This document shows, piece after piece, positions 11,625-23,445 of a stretch of 64,000 nucleotides of DNA. This stretch comes from Oncomelania hupensis (lineage: Eukaryota > Mollusca > Gastropoda > Littorinimorpha > Pomatiopsidae), in NCBI GenBank assembly GCA_036898135.1, contig CM072520.1, forward strand, positions 2,122,343-2,186,342, read 5' to 3'. The position numbers and the translations under genes are program-made. Position 1 is the stretch's first letter. Each line of letters opens with the position of its first letter. A model generated the notes under the pieces. It worked only from the letters and a program-made list of their open reading frames with translations, did no database searches and was not told where the DNA came from.

Positions 11625-12290
11625 AGGTCCAGCGGACTCTTCCGAGCCAAATCAGGACCAGACAACCCCCGATCCGCATAAAAGATCTGCTGAAACAACC
11701 CCAGTGGGAAAATTGAATGCCCTCCACCGGCCAGTCACTTTACAATAAAGACATCCCACGCGGGGGACGGCTGAGGGTTGACCCCGGTTACAAAAACAAA
11801 ATAGAATACAAACATCATTATAAATCATCAACAAAACACATACATATAAAATGCCTATAGTGCTAAATAGTACAATCATAGGAAGCCCTAGTGACCACCC
11901 GTCAGAAAGCGTCCAACACTCCCAAGCTGATCCAACAGACCTCATACACAAACAAGGAGTCTTGTCCAGGAAGAGTTTTCAAGAAAAAAGGTAGGTCATT
12001 GATCTAGCGAAGAAGAAGATAGTATAGCAGAGTGAAGGACAGAGCAGGAATGGGAAAGAGTAAATGAGGAAGACAGCGACAGTGGGAATTTAAAGCACTA
12101 AATTTCCATAAAGTGGGGATACTATTTATACTGAAAACCCCCGGCACTCCAACGGGGATACTGTTGCCGCAGTGAATCAGTCTTGCCGATAAAGGAAAGA
12201 CAGGTTTTCAACTGTGGCTTTCACTTTTCCCTTTATAGGTTTGAACAATCTACAGTGGCAAGATTGCTCATGACCCCAAGGGGTAAAATG
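11625..12290 (-). mobile_element. tail-family repeat, long copy
   Basis: Reverse complement of 31,900-32,605. It starts with the shared tail (TTTAGGTCCAGCGGACTC after a (GATT)n run near 11,605) and extends to the block around GCTCATGACCCCAAGGGG at 12,267-12,284. No open frame spans it, so it is either a 5'-truncated LINE 3' UTR or a SINE-like non-autonomous element. Confidence 0.8.
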
Positions 12291-12529
12291 AAGATAAGGT
12301 TACGGTTTTGTATTTGGTTTGAATAAAATTGGGAACTCGTTTTTGAGAATGAATATACAGTGTTGCTTTCTCGTTCTTTTGTTTGTTACAGAAAACTATT
12401 GTAAATGTTTCATGTGTAAGTTGTTTTTTGTGTGTTTTTTTTCCCCTCAGTTTTTATAATTTTTCGAGAGGAAAAGTATGCTATTTGATTCTTACAATAA
12501 TTTTCTTTTCTTTTCTTATCTCAGCAATG

Positions 12530-12848
12530 GAGGAAAACTATTCTTTCTGACACATAAAATAGTTTTCCATTAATTTTTCAACATTTTCAATGAAAAACTA
12601 TTCTATGTGGCAGATAGAGTAGTTTTACTCATACTATTTTACTTATGTAAAATAGTATAAGTGGCATTTTGTTTATTTTAACAAGGTAGGAAAAGATTTT
12701 TCAGAAAAGTATTGTCAAAAACAGACCACGATCCATTTATCTCCTACATATATGGGTTTCAGACCATAAAATTACTTTTTATTGAAATAGGAAGATTTTT
12801 TGCTTCTCCTGTAAAATTTCAAAAAAGTCACTTAGAATAGTTTTCCTC
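12530..12848. mobile_element. MITE with 15-bp terminal inverted repeats
   Basis: GAGGAAAACTATTCT at 12,530-12,544 is repeated exactly inverted as AGAATAGTTTTCCTC at 12,834-12,848. Further AAAACTATT motifs in both orientations fill the first 130 bp. There is no coding capacity. About 319 bp; no target duplication was evident. Confidence 0.6.
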
Positions 12849-13479
12849 TAGACCCGCGATTTGTTTCTGGCCTGTGGACAAGGCAATTTAGTCCTGCTTT
12901 AGCCCACTTGGCCACAACGCTCGCTATTGCTGGTGCCTTTTATCATGTTAAGCAGTGACAACCAGAGTTCCCCATAATGCACTACAGCACGTAATTTACG
13001 CATAAAAATACAGAAATGACGCAGAGATTTCAAAGCTGTGCGTCTTTATGACGCACATGTTTTTCTGGGGGCGATTATGACGCAATTTAACCAATCGCTT
13101 CTAACTTCGTCATCACTGACTTACGTCATACATCTTTCTATACATTCCAAGAACGTTCTCAAACTTCGACATTTATCGGGAAGTTTCTATCGACAGTAAA
13201 CACGCAAATCCAGAGAATTCTCCAATAATATCGATTAACAAAAATTATCAACGTTATACAAAGCTTCTTCTAACAACGCTAACTCAAATCAAAGTTAAAT
13301 ACACTCTATTATTGAATACTTTGCAAATCGAAACAATTAGATCTATCGTGCGCGTTTCAGACATACTCTCCTTCGCGTTTCAACGTAACACAGATTGAGC
13401 TTATGTTTGTTTATGGACTCGCATGCCTATGAAAGCAATGTGAGTGTAAATCATAGCAATGTGGGTCTATGTCATCAGC

Positions 13480-13880
13480 CCTGCTGCGCTGTAAGAAGAT
13501 GCAGAGTGTTGGAGAGAGTATGCATCCTGGACGCACACCGATTGTTGTTCTGAACGACTTTCCAATGGTGGAGGACTGCACTGGTAGCCTTGTCATACAC
13601 GCTTTTGATGACTTCAATAATTTTTCTTTTACAATCTCATGGTTGCCCACAGAGCTGCATGCCTTACTCAGTCAAACGCCTTTTTGAAGTCTACAAACAC
13701 ATCATATACACGTTGTTGGTGCTGTAGGTATTTATCGCAGATTATTCTGAGGTATAAAATCTTTTCAGTGGTACTTTGCCCTGCTCTGAATCCTGCTTGC
13801 TCTTCAGCTATGATTTGTTCAGCTTGCAGTTTCAACCTGTTCAGTATTATTTTCAGGAGGACCTTATGCAGAAGAATACA
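13480..13880 (-). pseudogene. RTE-like LINE, internal RT fragment
   Basis: The minus strand matches the RT core of the RTE-like LINE (about 54,290 back to 53,900 of the intact copy), including IGVRPGCILSPTL. Both ends are missing and indels break the frame. Confidence 0.85.
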
Positions 13881-14184
13881 TAGATAAAATTCCTACTTCA
13901 TCAACGCAAGAAAAGACATGTATAATACACCACAGATGTATAATCCTTTTTTCCTTTACTTTGATGTTTTATTACTTTAAAAACACTCATATTTTTCGTT
14001 ATCACAAACGTTTACTTTTAAAACACTGTAATAACCTCTTTTCCGTAAATATCCAAAATATCAGTGGTACTACATTGTAATGATAAATAACTCTTCAGTA
14101 TTTGTTGTTGTTTTATTGGACTAGATATTGTGTTAAATTGTTTTCTGCAGTAATTGTTATCCTTGTTTTATGGTGTTGTTGTAG

Positions 14185-14229
14185 GCCACCTCCCAAACAA
14201 CTTTGCAATTTACCAATGAACAGCAGGAG
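14185..14229 (+). CDS. mini-exon, first copy
   Basis: Acceptor TTGTTGTAG at 14,176-14,184 and donor GAG/GTAAGT at 14,230 bound 45 bp reading ATSQTTLQFTNEQQE. A second version lies 760 bp downstream. The gene is not recognised. Confidence 0.4.
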
Positions 14230-14944
14230 GTAAGTACAGCTATATTTTCCTCATTACATAAAGCCTGGAATAGTCCCCCTCCCCACAGAGATGTAACCTT
14301 TTGCCAATCTGTGAAAAATAATTCATAAATATAAAAATATAAAAATTCGAGTTATAAAAAGATGTCAATTGCTCCGTTACTCTATATGCTGGCTGTATGT
14401 GCACAATTTAAAAATGGATTAATATTTCAGAACGTTTTTCAATTATTCAAAGGCAAAGTTGTTAAGATGGTGTATAACCATAATACTCCAGATTAGTAAT
14501 GTTTATATACACTGTAGTGTCTTTTTTCCAGGTGAAATAATAATACATTGATCACATTGTCTCCCTGGAGTAAAACCACAAAAAAGCTAGCAAAAAATAA
14601 CATTTACCTCTGTTACGCAGAAGGATACATAGATGACACTTCGATTTCATCAACGCAAACAGCACACATGTATAATAAACCACAAAGAAATGTATTATCC
14701 CTTTTCCCTTTATTTTCAGGTTTAATTCCTTCCTAAAGGAAATCATACTGTAACATCTAAAACGTTTACTTTTAAAACAAATGTAATAATGGTTTTAGTA
14801 AATATCTAAAATATCAGTGGTCCATTTAATTAAATTGTAATGAACAATAACTCTTTAGTATTTGTTGTTGTTTTATTGGACCACATATTGTGTTAAATTG
14901 TTTGCCGCAGTAATTTTTATAATTGTTTTATGGTGTTGTTGTAG

Positions 14945-14990
14945 CCCATTCTCCCAAGGCACTTGGGAGTACACCGTTAAACAGCAGGAG
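14945..14990 (+). CDS. mini-exon, second copy
   Basis: Acceptor TTGTAG and donor GAG/GTAAGT bound 46 bp reading PFSQGTWEYTVKQQE after one extra base. Splice sites and the QQE end are conserved with the copy at 14,185, but the one-base length difference means both cannot serve the same frame. Confidence 0.4.
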
Positions 14991-15149
14991 GTAAGTACAA
15001 CTATATTTTCCTCATTACATACAGCCTGGAATAGTCCTCCTTCCCCTCTGCACCCTCCATCCCCACAGAGATTTAACATTTTGCAAATCTTTGTGAAATA
15101 ATTGAATACGAAAAAAATTACAGTTATAAAAAGATGTTCATTGCTCCAT

Positions 15150-15842
15150 TAATCAGCACACATTCTGCTTTTTGATCTTGATGAAAGAGGATGTTTTGCT
15201 GCTTATGCTACGCACTGAGTAACTTCTAGCACGCTCTGCCACTGCACGTTGGCGCTCTTTACTGCTCGACTTGTTGCGCTCCCACTTAGCGTTGCTCTTC
15301 TCCCGGGGGGGGGGGGGGGGGGAATGGTCTAGCACGCTTTGGTTCGGTCGAGGCTTTTCTGCCACTTCAACTGTGCCACTCTACCATACGCACTCCTGTG
15401 TGGCTTCTTCGTTACCTGTTTTTTGCGCTCCCACTTAGCGTTGCTCTTCCCCCGGGGGGGGGGGGGGGGGGGGGGGGGAATGGTCTAGCACGCTTTGGCT
15501 CGGCCGAGGCTTTACTGCCACCTCTGTCGTCGCCACTCTACAAACGCACTGCTGTGTGGCTGCTTCGTCTTCGCCCTACTAACGCTTCGCCGTGCGACTT
15601 CCTAAGTCTCCAGCTGCGAGCGGTTTGTCTGTGCGAAGCTACGATAACGGTATATCCTTTTGATAGTGCTGGGAAATTTTAATAGGGCCAAAAGCCTTGT
15701 CCGTACGGCTAACACGGTATATCCTTTGATAGCAGCTTGCCTTAGGGCTGTATTATCATTTTATTAGATATTGTTGTCCACTGTATGCTTGAGTACGGTT
15801 TGGTGAATGTTTTTAGTTTTTAGCTTTAGACTTTAATTAAAA
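15150..15842 (+). promoter_or_regulatory. presumed LINE-B 5' UTR with repeated units
   Basis: Lies directly upstream of LINE-B ORF1. About 15,270-15,420 and 15,423-15,575 are tandem copies of a roughly 152-bp unit containing GCTCCCACTTAGCGTTGCTC, a G run (18 and about 24 bases) and GGTCTAGCACGCTTTGG. Repeated 5' UTR monomers carry promoter activity in some other LINEs; here that role is inferred. Confidence 0.5.
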
Positions 15843-15908
15843 TTGTATTTATTTACTGGTGCCCCTGTTTTGGTGGTGGCCTGCGGGCCTTTTCACTCAC
15901 TTCTCGGT

Positions 15909-18568
15909 ATGTCAGACGTTGACGTTGACGTCTGGGACTCCGATAAGGAGGTACCCGAGGTCCGAGACTCCGACCGTTCGCGGTCCGAGCTTGGCGATTC
16001 CTCCGATGATCCTGGTGACAGTGTCTCGCCCCGTCGGGGAGCGTCTTCAAGGCATGGCCTTGATGACTTTTTGCACACTTCTCCCAAGGCTCCGTCCGTC
16101 GGCCGCAAGGCCAGACGAAGGGAGGCCCAGGCAGCGTCCAGGGCACGCCTGCTACTTAGTGTCCGGAAGGCTGGCCTTCCTTCCTCTTCTCGTCCCCACT
16201 CTCGGGCACTTACCCCGTTTCCTGGGGAGCCTTCACCTGCATCCCCTGGCCGCGTCCGTCGCGGCCTGGGGCGTGCAGCTTCTACTAGGCGGTCCATCTC
16301 TTACGGGGACGTCCCTCTGTCCGCCCCCGGTGAGCCGTGTTTTGTTCCGCCCACATCTGGCGGACCTTCCTCTCCTGGTTCAGAACCCTCAGTTGGGGTT
16401 TCTCCTATGGCTATTCCTCTTTCTCCGGTACCGCCCCTCGTGGGTGTGGCTGCTCCACCTTCTGTTGGTGGTTCGTCTCTGGCTTTTGGCGCTACAGCCT
16501 CCGGCTCTGCGCCTTCGCGGTTCTACCGTGGGGCAGCTAGTATCCCCACATTATGGAAATTTAGTGCTTTAAATTCCCACTGTTGCTATCTTCCTCATTT
16601 ACTCTTCCATTCCTGCTCTGTCCTTCACTCTGCTACTATCTTCTTCTTCGCTAGATCAATGACCTACCTTTTTTCTTGCTCTTCCTGGACAAGACTCCTT
16701 GGTGTATGAGGTCTGTTGGATCAGCTTGGGAGTTGGGGACGCTTTCTGCTGGGTGGTCACTAGGGCTTCCTATGATGTTAGTATTTAGCAATATAGGCTG
16801 TATGTGTTTTGTTGATGATTTGTAATGATGGTTGTATTCTATTTTGTTTTTGTAACCGGGGGTTCGCGTAGTTGAGGTCCTCAGCCTTCCCCGTGGGATG
16901 TCTTTATTGTAAAGTGACTGGCCGGTGGAGGGCATTCAATTTCCCACTGGGTTGTTTCAGCGCTATGCAGATCGGTTGTCCGGTCCTGATTTGGCTCTCC
17001 GCTGGACCTCCTAAATCAAAACCGTGGGGCAGCTCCCGGCTTCGACCCCTCGGTCGCCTTCTCCTGCTGCAATGTCCACACCTGCTACTCCCAAGTCACC
17101 TGTTGCTTCTGGGTCCAGGCCCTCCGCGGGCTTACTTGGAGCCAGACCCTTGTCTTATGCCGGGGCGGCCCGCGCCGGTGTTGGTGCTCATGCCCACTCT
17201 GCCCGCCCGTTTCGCATGCCTCTTCCTCGCTCTCGGACTGAGGTCGTCGACATTCCAGTCGTTATCAGGGACCTAGGGGGTGGTCATGCCACCTTCTCTG
17301 GCCTCGGGCCCATGCTTCAGGCCCAGACGCTCTCCCAGCTTGCTGGTCAGGTTGCATCTATCCGTCGCACCCCCTCAGGGGATTGGTTGATCGGCTGTGT
17401 TTCTGCTACACAGCAGGGGATAATCTTCCGATCTACCTCACTTTCTGGTATACCTATCTCCACTCATATCCCGTCTGCTTCCACTATTGGTGTGGTACGG
17501 GGTCTCCCACCCATGGACAATGATTCCTCTTTTCTTTCTCAAGTCAAGCGCGATCTTTGCGCTGATGGTCTTCAGGTTCAAACGGTCTCTCGTATGCCTC
17601 GTCAGGGTGGCATTCCTTCTAGCAGTATCAAAATTACTTTTGCGTTGAAAACTCTTCCTTCTGAGGTCACGCTTGGTCGTACGACCTTTCCGGTTGCCCC
17701 GTTCGTGGCCCCGGTTTCCAGGTGTACTCGATGCCAGCTGCTGGGCCACCTCAGATGGCAATGTAAGCGCAAACAAGATCGCTGTGCCCGTTGTGGTAAA
17801 GACCACCGGACGGCTGATTGTAAGAGTACCACTTTACATTGTCTTAACTGCGAGGGGGCCCACTCCACTGCTTGGGGAGGTTGCCCTGAGATTGAGGTGT
17901 CCAGGCGAGCAAATCGCTTGCGGGGCGCCACGTATCTTCCCTTCTCTCAGGCCTTGGAGATGGCGCGGGCGGGGGTGGGCTCTTCACCGCCCTCGTCCAC
18001 TGCTCGTCGATCTGCTCCGGTGTCTCACCGGCCTTCCTCGCAACGGGTTTCTGGTCCCTCTGACTCTGCCCCATCGGCTGCTTCCTCGGCCATGGGGCGC
18101 CTGCCTTCTACTGCTCCTCGCCCGGCTTCCTCTGCACCTCGGGGCCCCCGACCTGGGGCTCCCCTGGCTGCCGGCGGTGACGTCCCAGGGCCTCCGCCCG
18201 GGACTGTCTCTCGTCCTCGCTCGACCGCTCGGAATTCCTCTGAGCTGCCCTCTGGCTCGACTGCTGCCATTTCTGCTGCAGCCGACTCTCGGCCCCTGGT
18301 GGGCTCAACCTCTGCCGCCCCCGACGTCGTTGACTCTCGTTCTGCTCCACCGGCACGTGGGTCTGACCCCCTTGCGGGGGATGCTCGCCCTCGGGCTGCT
18401 CCCGCCCTCTCTGCCCTCTTATCTCAGTTGGCTCTTCTTGAGGCCCCGCTGCTTGATTCCCTCTCTGGCTTGCCGGCCGAGCTGGCCCCTGTGCGCCTCC
18501 TCGTCTCCACCCTTTTCAGCCTAATCAGATCATTTGCTGCTATTTCCACTGAACATGTTTCTTTGTAA
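15909..18568 (+). pseudogene. LINE-B ORF1, gag-like zinc-knuckle protein (split)
   Basis: ATG at 15,909 starts MSDVDVDVWDSDKEV, an acidic then serine/proline-rich N-terminus. It runs to 16,538, where a 482-bp repeat is inserted. The frame resumes at about 17,024 (GQLPASTPRSPSPAA) in another phase, so there is also a small indel. The C-terminal part carries a nucleic-acid-binding region and three CCHC-type knuckles: CTRCQLLGHLRWQC, CARCGKDHRTADC and CLNCEGAHSTAWGGC (17,725-17,890). A serine/alanine/proline-rich tail follows to TAA at 18,566. This organisation is usual for ORF1 of I/Jockey-group LINEs, where it packages the RNA. ORF2 overlaps its end. Confidence 0.8.
16539..17020 (+). mobile_element. 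tail-family repeat inserted in LINE-B ORF1
   Basis: A 482-bp copy of the tail family (compare 32,060-32,590) is flanked by a perfect 14-bp duplication, ACCGTGGGGCAGCT, at 16,525-16,538 and 17,021-17,034. Its 3' end has the shared GGTCCTGATTTGGCTC..CCGCTGGACCT tail followed by AAATCAAA. The insertion is younger than LINE-B. Confidence 0.95.
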
Positions 18569-19296
18569 TCTACTTGTATTTATACTGGTCACCTGTCCCT
18601 TTTTGTCGCTCAACATGTCGACTAGACATACTTTACAAATCCTTCAATACAACTGCCGCTCGGTAGGACCCCTTCGTGATTCTCTGCCGCTTCTGTCCCG
18701 ACACATTGGAGATAGTCAGATTGTATGTCTTCAGTCCTTGAGCTGTAAAGCGAGGGATTTACCTAGTATACCAGGTTTTCACCACCACCCCCTCTTCACC
18801 ACTAACGAGGTCGACAAGGTCTACGTGGCCACTTATGTCAGGCTGGGTGTGGCTTTGTCTGATTTGGGCCCAGTTGACGAGGGGGAGGAGGGAGGTTTTA
18901 CTTCAGTTGCTAAAATCACGCTTGGAGAGGGTTCTACTCTCACCCATCTCCATATTCTCAACTATTACAACCCCACCAGGTGCGCCTCTTTTGATTGGTT
19001 GACTGAGGTGGTTGGGGAGGGGGATTGGCTGGTCCTTGGGGACTTCAACAGGAGGGATGCGCTCTGGGATGAGGCTTTTCCTACACTCTCTCAGTCTGTC
19101 GGCTCGGCCTTATCCCGTGCTCGTCTCTCCCCTCTGAATGACCCTTTATCTGAATCATCCCCTTTTATCAGTACAACTTATGTTAATCTGATGAATAAAA
19201 TTTGATACAACAACAACAACCCCTCTGAATGACGGCTCCTTCACTCAAATCCCTGACCGTGCTGATTTCTCTCGCACGGCCATTGACTTAAGTCTG
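18534..19296 (+). pseudogene. LINE-B ORF2, APE-type endonuclease (truncated)
   Basis: The frame overlaps the ORF1 end. After a leader it reads LQILQYNCRSVGPLRDSL, the strand-1 motif of apurinic-type LINE endonucleases, then IVCLQSL, a YNPT motif, and LVLGDFNRRDALW. At 19,142 a 77-bp insertion interrupts it. The frame resumes from 19,234 as GSFTQIPDRADFSRTAIDL and is lost after about 19,296, before the final catalytic SDH motif and the whole reverse transcriptase. No RT of this family is seen nearby. Confidence 0.8.
19143..19219 (+). mobile_element. 77-bp retroposed insert with (CAA)n tail
   Basis: A perfect 14-bp duplication, CCCCTCTGAATGAC, at 19,129-19,142 and 19,220-19,233 brackets 77 bp ending in AATAAAATTTGATA(CAA)n. 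It is a 5'-truncated retroposition of an unidentified element with a CAA tail. The AATAAA just upstream suggests an RNA source. Confidence 0.92.
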
Positions 19297-19424
19297 CAGC
19301 GTGTACCGCAGAGCAAGCGGCTTTGAGCAGCTTGACCGCTGCGCGCGCGGTACGCAGCCGCTTGATCAAGCAGCTTGGAATTTTGCCAAGCGGCAGAAAG
19401 GGCATGCTAACTGACAAAGCAAAT

Positions 19425-22400
19425 ATGGCGGCGAGCAGCATGAACGTAGTGGGGTTTATGTGTTTGGATGGCAGTTACTACAACAGTTTAGTTTCTGAAG
19501 AAGAACTACAACCTCTGCTTAGTGGTAAGTATTATGAATTTTGTTTTTTTTTACATAAATAAAATTATATATTATCAGCACTAGTTGTAAATCAATGAAT
19601 TAAAATTAGCGAAGCACGTGCAGTGGTTAGGCAGAGTTAGGCCTACTCCTCTGACTGGAAATCTACTGAGCTAGTATTATTGAGTAAAGTTCCAGACTAC
19701 GTAGGCTAATATTGCCTTAATAAAGATGATTATCACATTGTACATTTATTTTCTCAGCATGTAGGTTATAGAGTACAGACTAGTAAAAAGATCGTAACAT
19801 TCATTGATTCACAAATTAATATAAATTAATATTGAGTAATGAATATTAACTTAACTTGTGATGGCATGAACTTGTTCCAAATTATAAATGAATATTATAT
19901 TCAGTTATTGGAACAAGTTCATGCCATCATAAGATAAGATAACGATACTAGTCTAATCAATTTAAGAACCACCTTAAAAGTTGAACAGATTAAGTTTCTT
20001 CAGGACATCAAATATGATTTTGACTATTACAGTATTAGTAATTTATACCTTTCCGCCGTGCATTAAAACCCAACCAATAGACACATTTTTGAATAAGTGC
20101 AAGCTCACATTTGCAGTAGTAATTGTTTTTCTACAACAATAATTGATAATTGATTTTTGCAGAACAGGCAGAAACAAGGCGTCTGCGGCAGGCATTCATG
20201 CCCTCGCAGACGTCGTCGAATTTCATTTTGGCGGATACCAGGAAGAAGGTACCAACAATGTTATTGTTGGGCAATTGCTCGGCGCCCTCCCAGAGCCCCT
20301 ACAACAACATGCTTCTGTAAGTTTTATATATATTTATATTTTTATATTTATAAATATATTTTTAATGATATGAATCTGGGGTGTTGAGTGTTGCTGATGA
20401 TTGCCTGTGTTTACTATTAATCTAAGTTATGTTTGTTATGCAATATCTGACAATGTACATATAAACTATAATCCTAATGATAAAAAATTAAAATATATCT
20501 GTGATTTTTTTAAAGTGTGATTCATAATACAATAATAGTAGGAAATAGGCCTACAGACTTGTGATATTTATCTGCTTTTCTGTTGTCTGTGCTGCTGAAT
20601 AGTGGTGGTGATTTTCTGTGTTTAATCTTTTGTTTATGCAAAATATATGTATAAATTTTATTAGCATAGTCTACTTAAATAATATTTGTAACTGAGCACT
20701 ATAGAGATCTATGCCAGTTTTGTAGATAAAATATAAAGTTAGAAACATTTTAAAACATCAGAATAATTTTATTTAGGAAAAGTTTATTCGATTTTTACTT
20801 CAGAATTGATTTCTATATTAATACCTCTAAATAAGATTTCTAGCTAAGTAGCTTGTGTTTGAATAAAATAAGTATAGTCTTGTGCATAGACTCAAGACAA
20901 GTGTTAGGACTTTTTAGATGCTTTACAAACTAATAAGAAATGAATAAAATTGAAAAGACATAATTATAGAAATATAGACATAATATATATATATACATAA
21001 TTATAGAAATTAAATTATTAACGGCTTGATAATTAGAGGCACTGAAGTTTCTTTTGTTGGATCTGTTCACATTATTGAGTAAAGTATAATGACTGGGCTG
21101 AGAGTGCGGCTAAATACGGGTCTTTAAATATCAGTTCTGTTCTAATTGAAATAAAAATATCCCAGCGCAATTTTAAAACAGTATAGAAAACAATTTTGTA
21201 GATTTCGCTCTTAAGAATCATATAGGTATTCCCAGATCAGTCTGTACGATGGCAAACAGAACAATGTTCAATTCTATAAAAAGTAAATATTGTAAAAATG
21301 TGAAGTGCATTTGTGATGAACCACTAACTCTAAGTATAGTATAGCATTGGCAAGGACTTTTATTAATTCTCTAGTCTCTTATTTCATCTAGCTGCTATTG
21401 TTAGTATTTATTATTGTTTTAATGTGCTGTATAATACTGTACATGTTGTGTGAGGAATAGAGAGTGTATGTGTATGCTGTATTGAGTGAGGATGATGGTC
21501 TTTCTCACCTAATAAATCAACCAACCAAATAATGTTGTTTATTGTCATTGTAAGCAGCCAATACAGCAAACTGCGAAGCAGCCACAACCGCTGCAACCAT
21601 CACAGCAGCCACAACCGCTGCAACCATCACAGCAGCCACAACCGCGGCAACCATCACAGCAGATGCAACCGTGGCAACCATCACAGCAGCCACAACCGCT
21701 GCAACCATCACAGCAGCCACAACCGCGGCAACCATCACAGCAGATGCAACCGTGGCAACCATCACAGCAGCCACAACCGCTGCAACCATCACAGCAGCCA
21801 CAACCGCAGCAACCATCACAGCAGATGCAACCGTGGCAACCATCACAGCAGCCACAACCGCAGCAATCATCACCGCAGCCACAACCGAAGCAAGCACGGA
21901 GTGCTAAGCAGCCTTTGCAGAAGCCACCACAGAAGCCTGCTGAGGAGCCATCACTCAATCAGGAGGACTCAGTATCTCCTGGTGAGTATTACTATTAGTG
22001 TTTGTTTGCTTTCTTACTCATTTGGGTGCTATTAATCCCCTTCCCTCCAAGCTTGTAATTTTACATTAAAAGTAGTTTTACATTAGTTCAGCTTGTGGAG
22101 AAGGTGGCCGGTAAGTTGTATATTTCATGTGTAGAATTCATGTGAATCATTATTGCAAAGTTATGATGATGATTATCTTTAGAAGCATTTCAATTAACAA
22201 TACAACAGTGCAATAAACAAATACAGTAATAAATACAGAATTCAGTAATTGGTCATAATGATGGAAGCAATATGTACGTTTTTGTTTAACACAAGCTGAA
22301 CCTTTGTTTCGTTTGAAAAGACCCATCCCCTGGGCGAGTACAGAGCAGCATTTGATGCTGCCCTACTTGGTAATCCCACCAACTGGTTCCTCACAGCGAG

Positions 22401-23445
22401 GGACCAGTTGATGTCCATTATCTCGACATCAAATGTTTCCCGCCCAGGGGAAATCATCTCGATGACGCTTGGAGAAGTACAGCAGGCACGAGATGTCCAA
22501 GGAAAGAAGGTCATAAGAGTAAGTAATGTAATTTCTGGTTTTATAAATACTTGTTGGCAATATATTGTTGTAATATAAACAGTCATTATAGGTGGGGTTT
22601 TTTCATGTGCATGTGTATATGTTTGCAGGTTAAACACCACAAAACATCAACTATGGGATCAAGAGAGCTATTCCTGCACTACCAGGATTGGCTGAGGCTG
22701 CAGCGGTAAGTAATATTGATATTGTTGTGTCAATAAATCCTCCTGCTATGCTTACATGGATCAGGAGCGAATCCTGCTTAGGGATGGACAGTGCTTCAGG
22801 CAATGGGCAGAGAACTGGATATGTACAAAAAATTTGATAAACTTTGATTCTGACAGAACAAAGACAACATTGTTGTACACTGTACTATTATTGTATTGAT
22901 GTTAATAAAACAGTAAATTCAATAGCAAAGCGATCCGTGTGTGGCACCAACATTAGTCAATGTAGTCCCAAAAGATGGACTTTGGTTAAATGTCGACGGT
23001 TAATATAGCCACAGTATGCATGATCAGAGTAGTTCACTGCATAACATTGCAGCATGTATGGCTCCAAACCTGCCATTGTTTTCTTTTTTAGCTACATCAT
23101 GATTGTCAGGGAGAACATTTGTCCTGATGTCGGCAAAAACTCCCAAGCCCCAGTTTTTACTACTTCCTCTGGCAAGGCGCTAACGGCCAGCCAGTTTAAC
23201 ACCATTCATCAAAAATCAGTTGGCAACTCTTGCACCGAAATCAGAAAGGTCGTTTCACGACAATACAATACAATACAAGATTATTGCTTTAGGTCCAGCG
23301 GACTCTTCCGAGCCAAATCAGGACCAATCAACGATGATGTGAATACCCCTGTATTGACAACAATGACAGCGAGCCATTTAACGCGATACATTTAAACATC
23401 GTGGGAAACACCTGCACCCAGATTAGAAAAGTCGTCTCACGGCAG
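19425..23445 (+). CDS. Crypton-like tyrosine recombinase gene, spliced
   Basis: Candidate exons are 19,425-19,524 (MAASSMNVVGFMCLDG), 20,163-20,316, 21,555-21,981 (Q/P repeats), 22,321-22,518, 22,629-22,705 and 23,092-23,262, each with AG/GT borders. Exons 22,321 to 23,262 join in matching phases. They read NPTNWFLTARDQL, then SRPGEIISMTLGEV (box I arginine), VKHHKTSTMGSRELFL (beta-hairpin lysine) and SCTEIRKVVSRQ (box II arginine). This order and spacing are those of tyrosine recombinases, and the HKT and RK contexts resemble Crypton-type proteins common in invertebrates. The terminal H-x-G-H..Y part is not found at this locus. A LINE tail interrupts the last exon and a diverged duplicate of it follows to 23,445. 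Phases among the first four exons do not all agree, so the 5' model is uncertain. Confidence 0.6.
21573..21890 (+). repeat. 27-bp coding repeat (Gln/Pro)
   Basis: About 12 units of 27 bp within the exon at 21,555-21,981 encode QPQPLQPSQ and variants QPQPRQPSQ and QMQPWQPSQ. The three variants recur in a fixed order, giving an 81-bp higher-order period. The minus-strand cysteine/glycine and alanine/valine ORFs are shadows. Confidence 0.9.
23263..23336 (-). mobile_element. LINE-A-type 3' tail inserted in an exon
   Basis: Starts with the reverse complement of a (TTGTA)n tail, then TTGCTTTAGGTCCAGCGGAC and CCGAGCCAAATCAGGACC. Only the extreme 3' end is present. It cuts the recombinase reading frame directly after the box II arginine segment. 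Confidence 0.85.

Larger units (their letters stand above)
13866..15150 (+). repeat. tandem duplication, period about 760 bp
   Basis: 13,866-14,390 matches 14,618-15,150 in order: CATAGAT..TTCATCAACGCAA, TTTGTTGTTGTTTTATTGGAC, the mini-exon, CCTCATTACATA.AGCCTGGAATAGTCC, and CAGTTATAAAAAGATG. Divergence includes point changes and indels. Confidence 0.85.
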
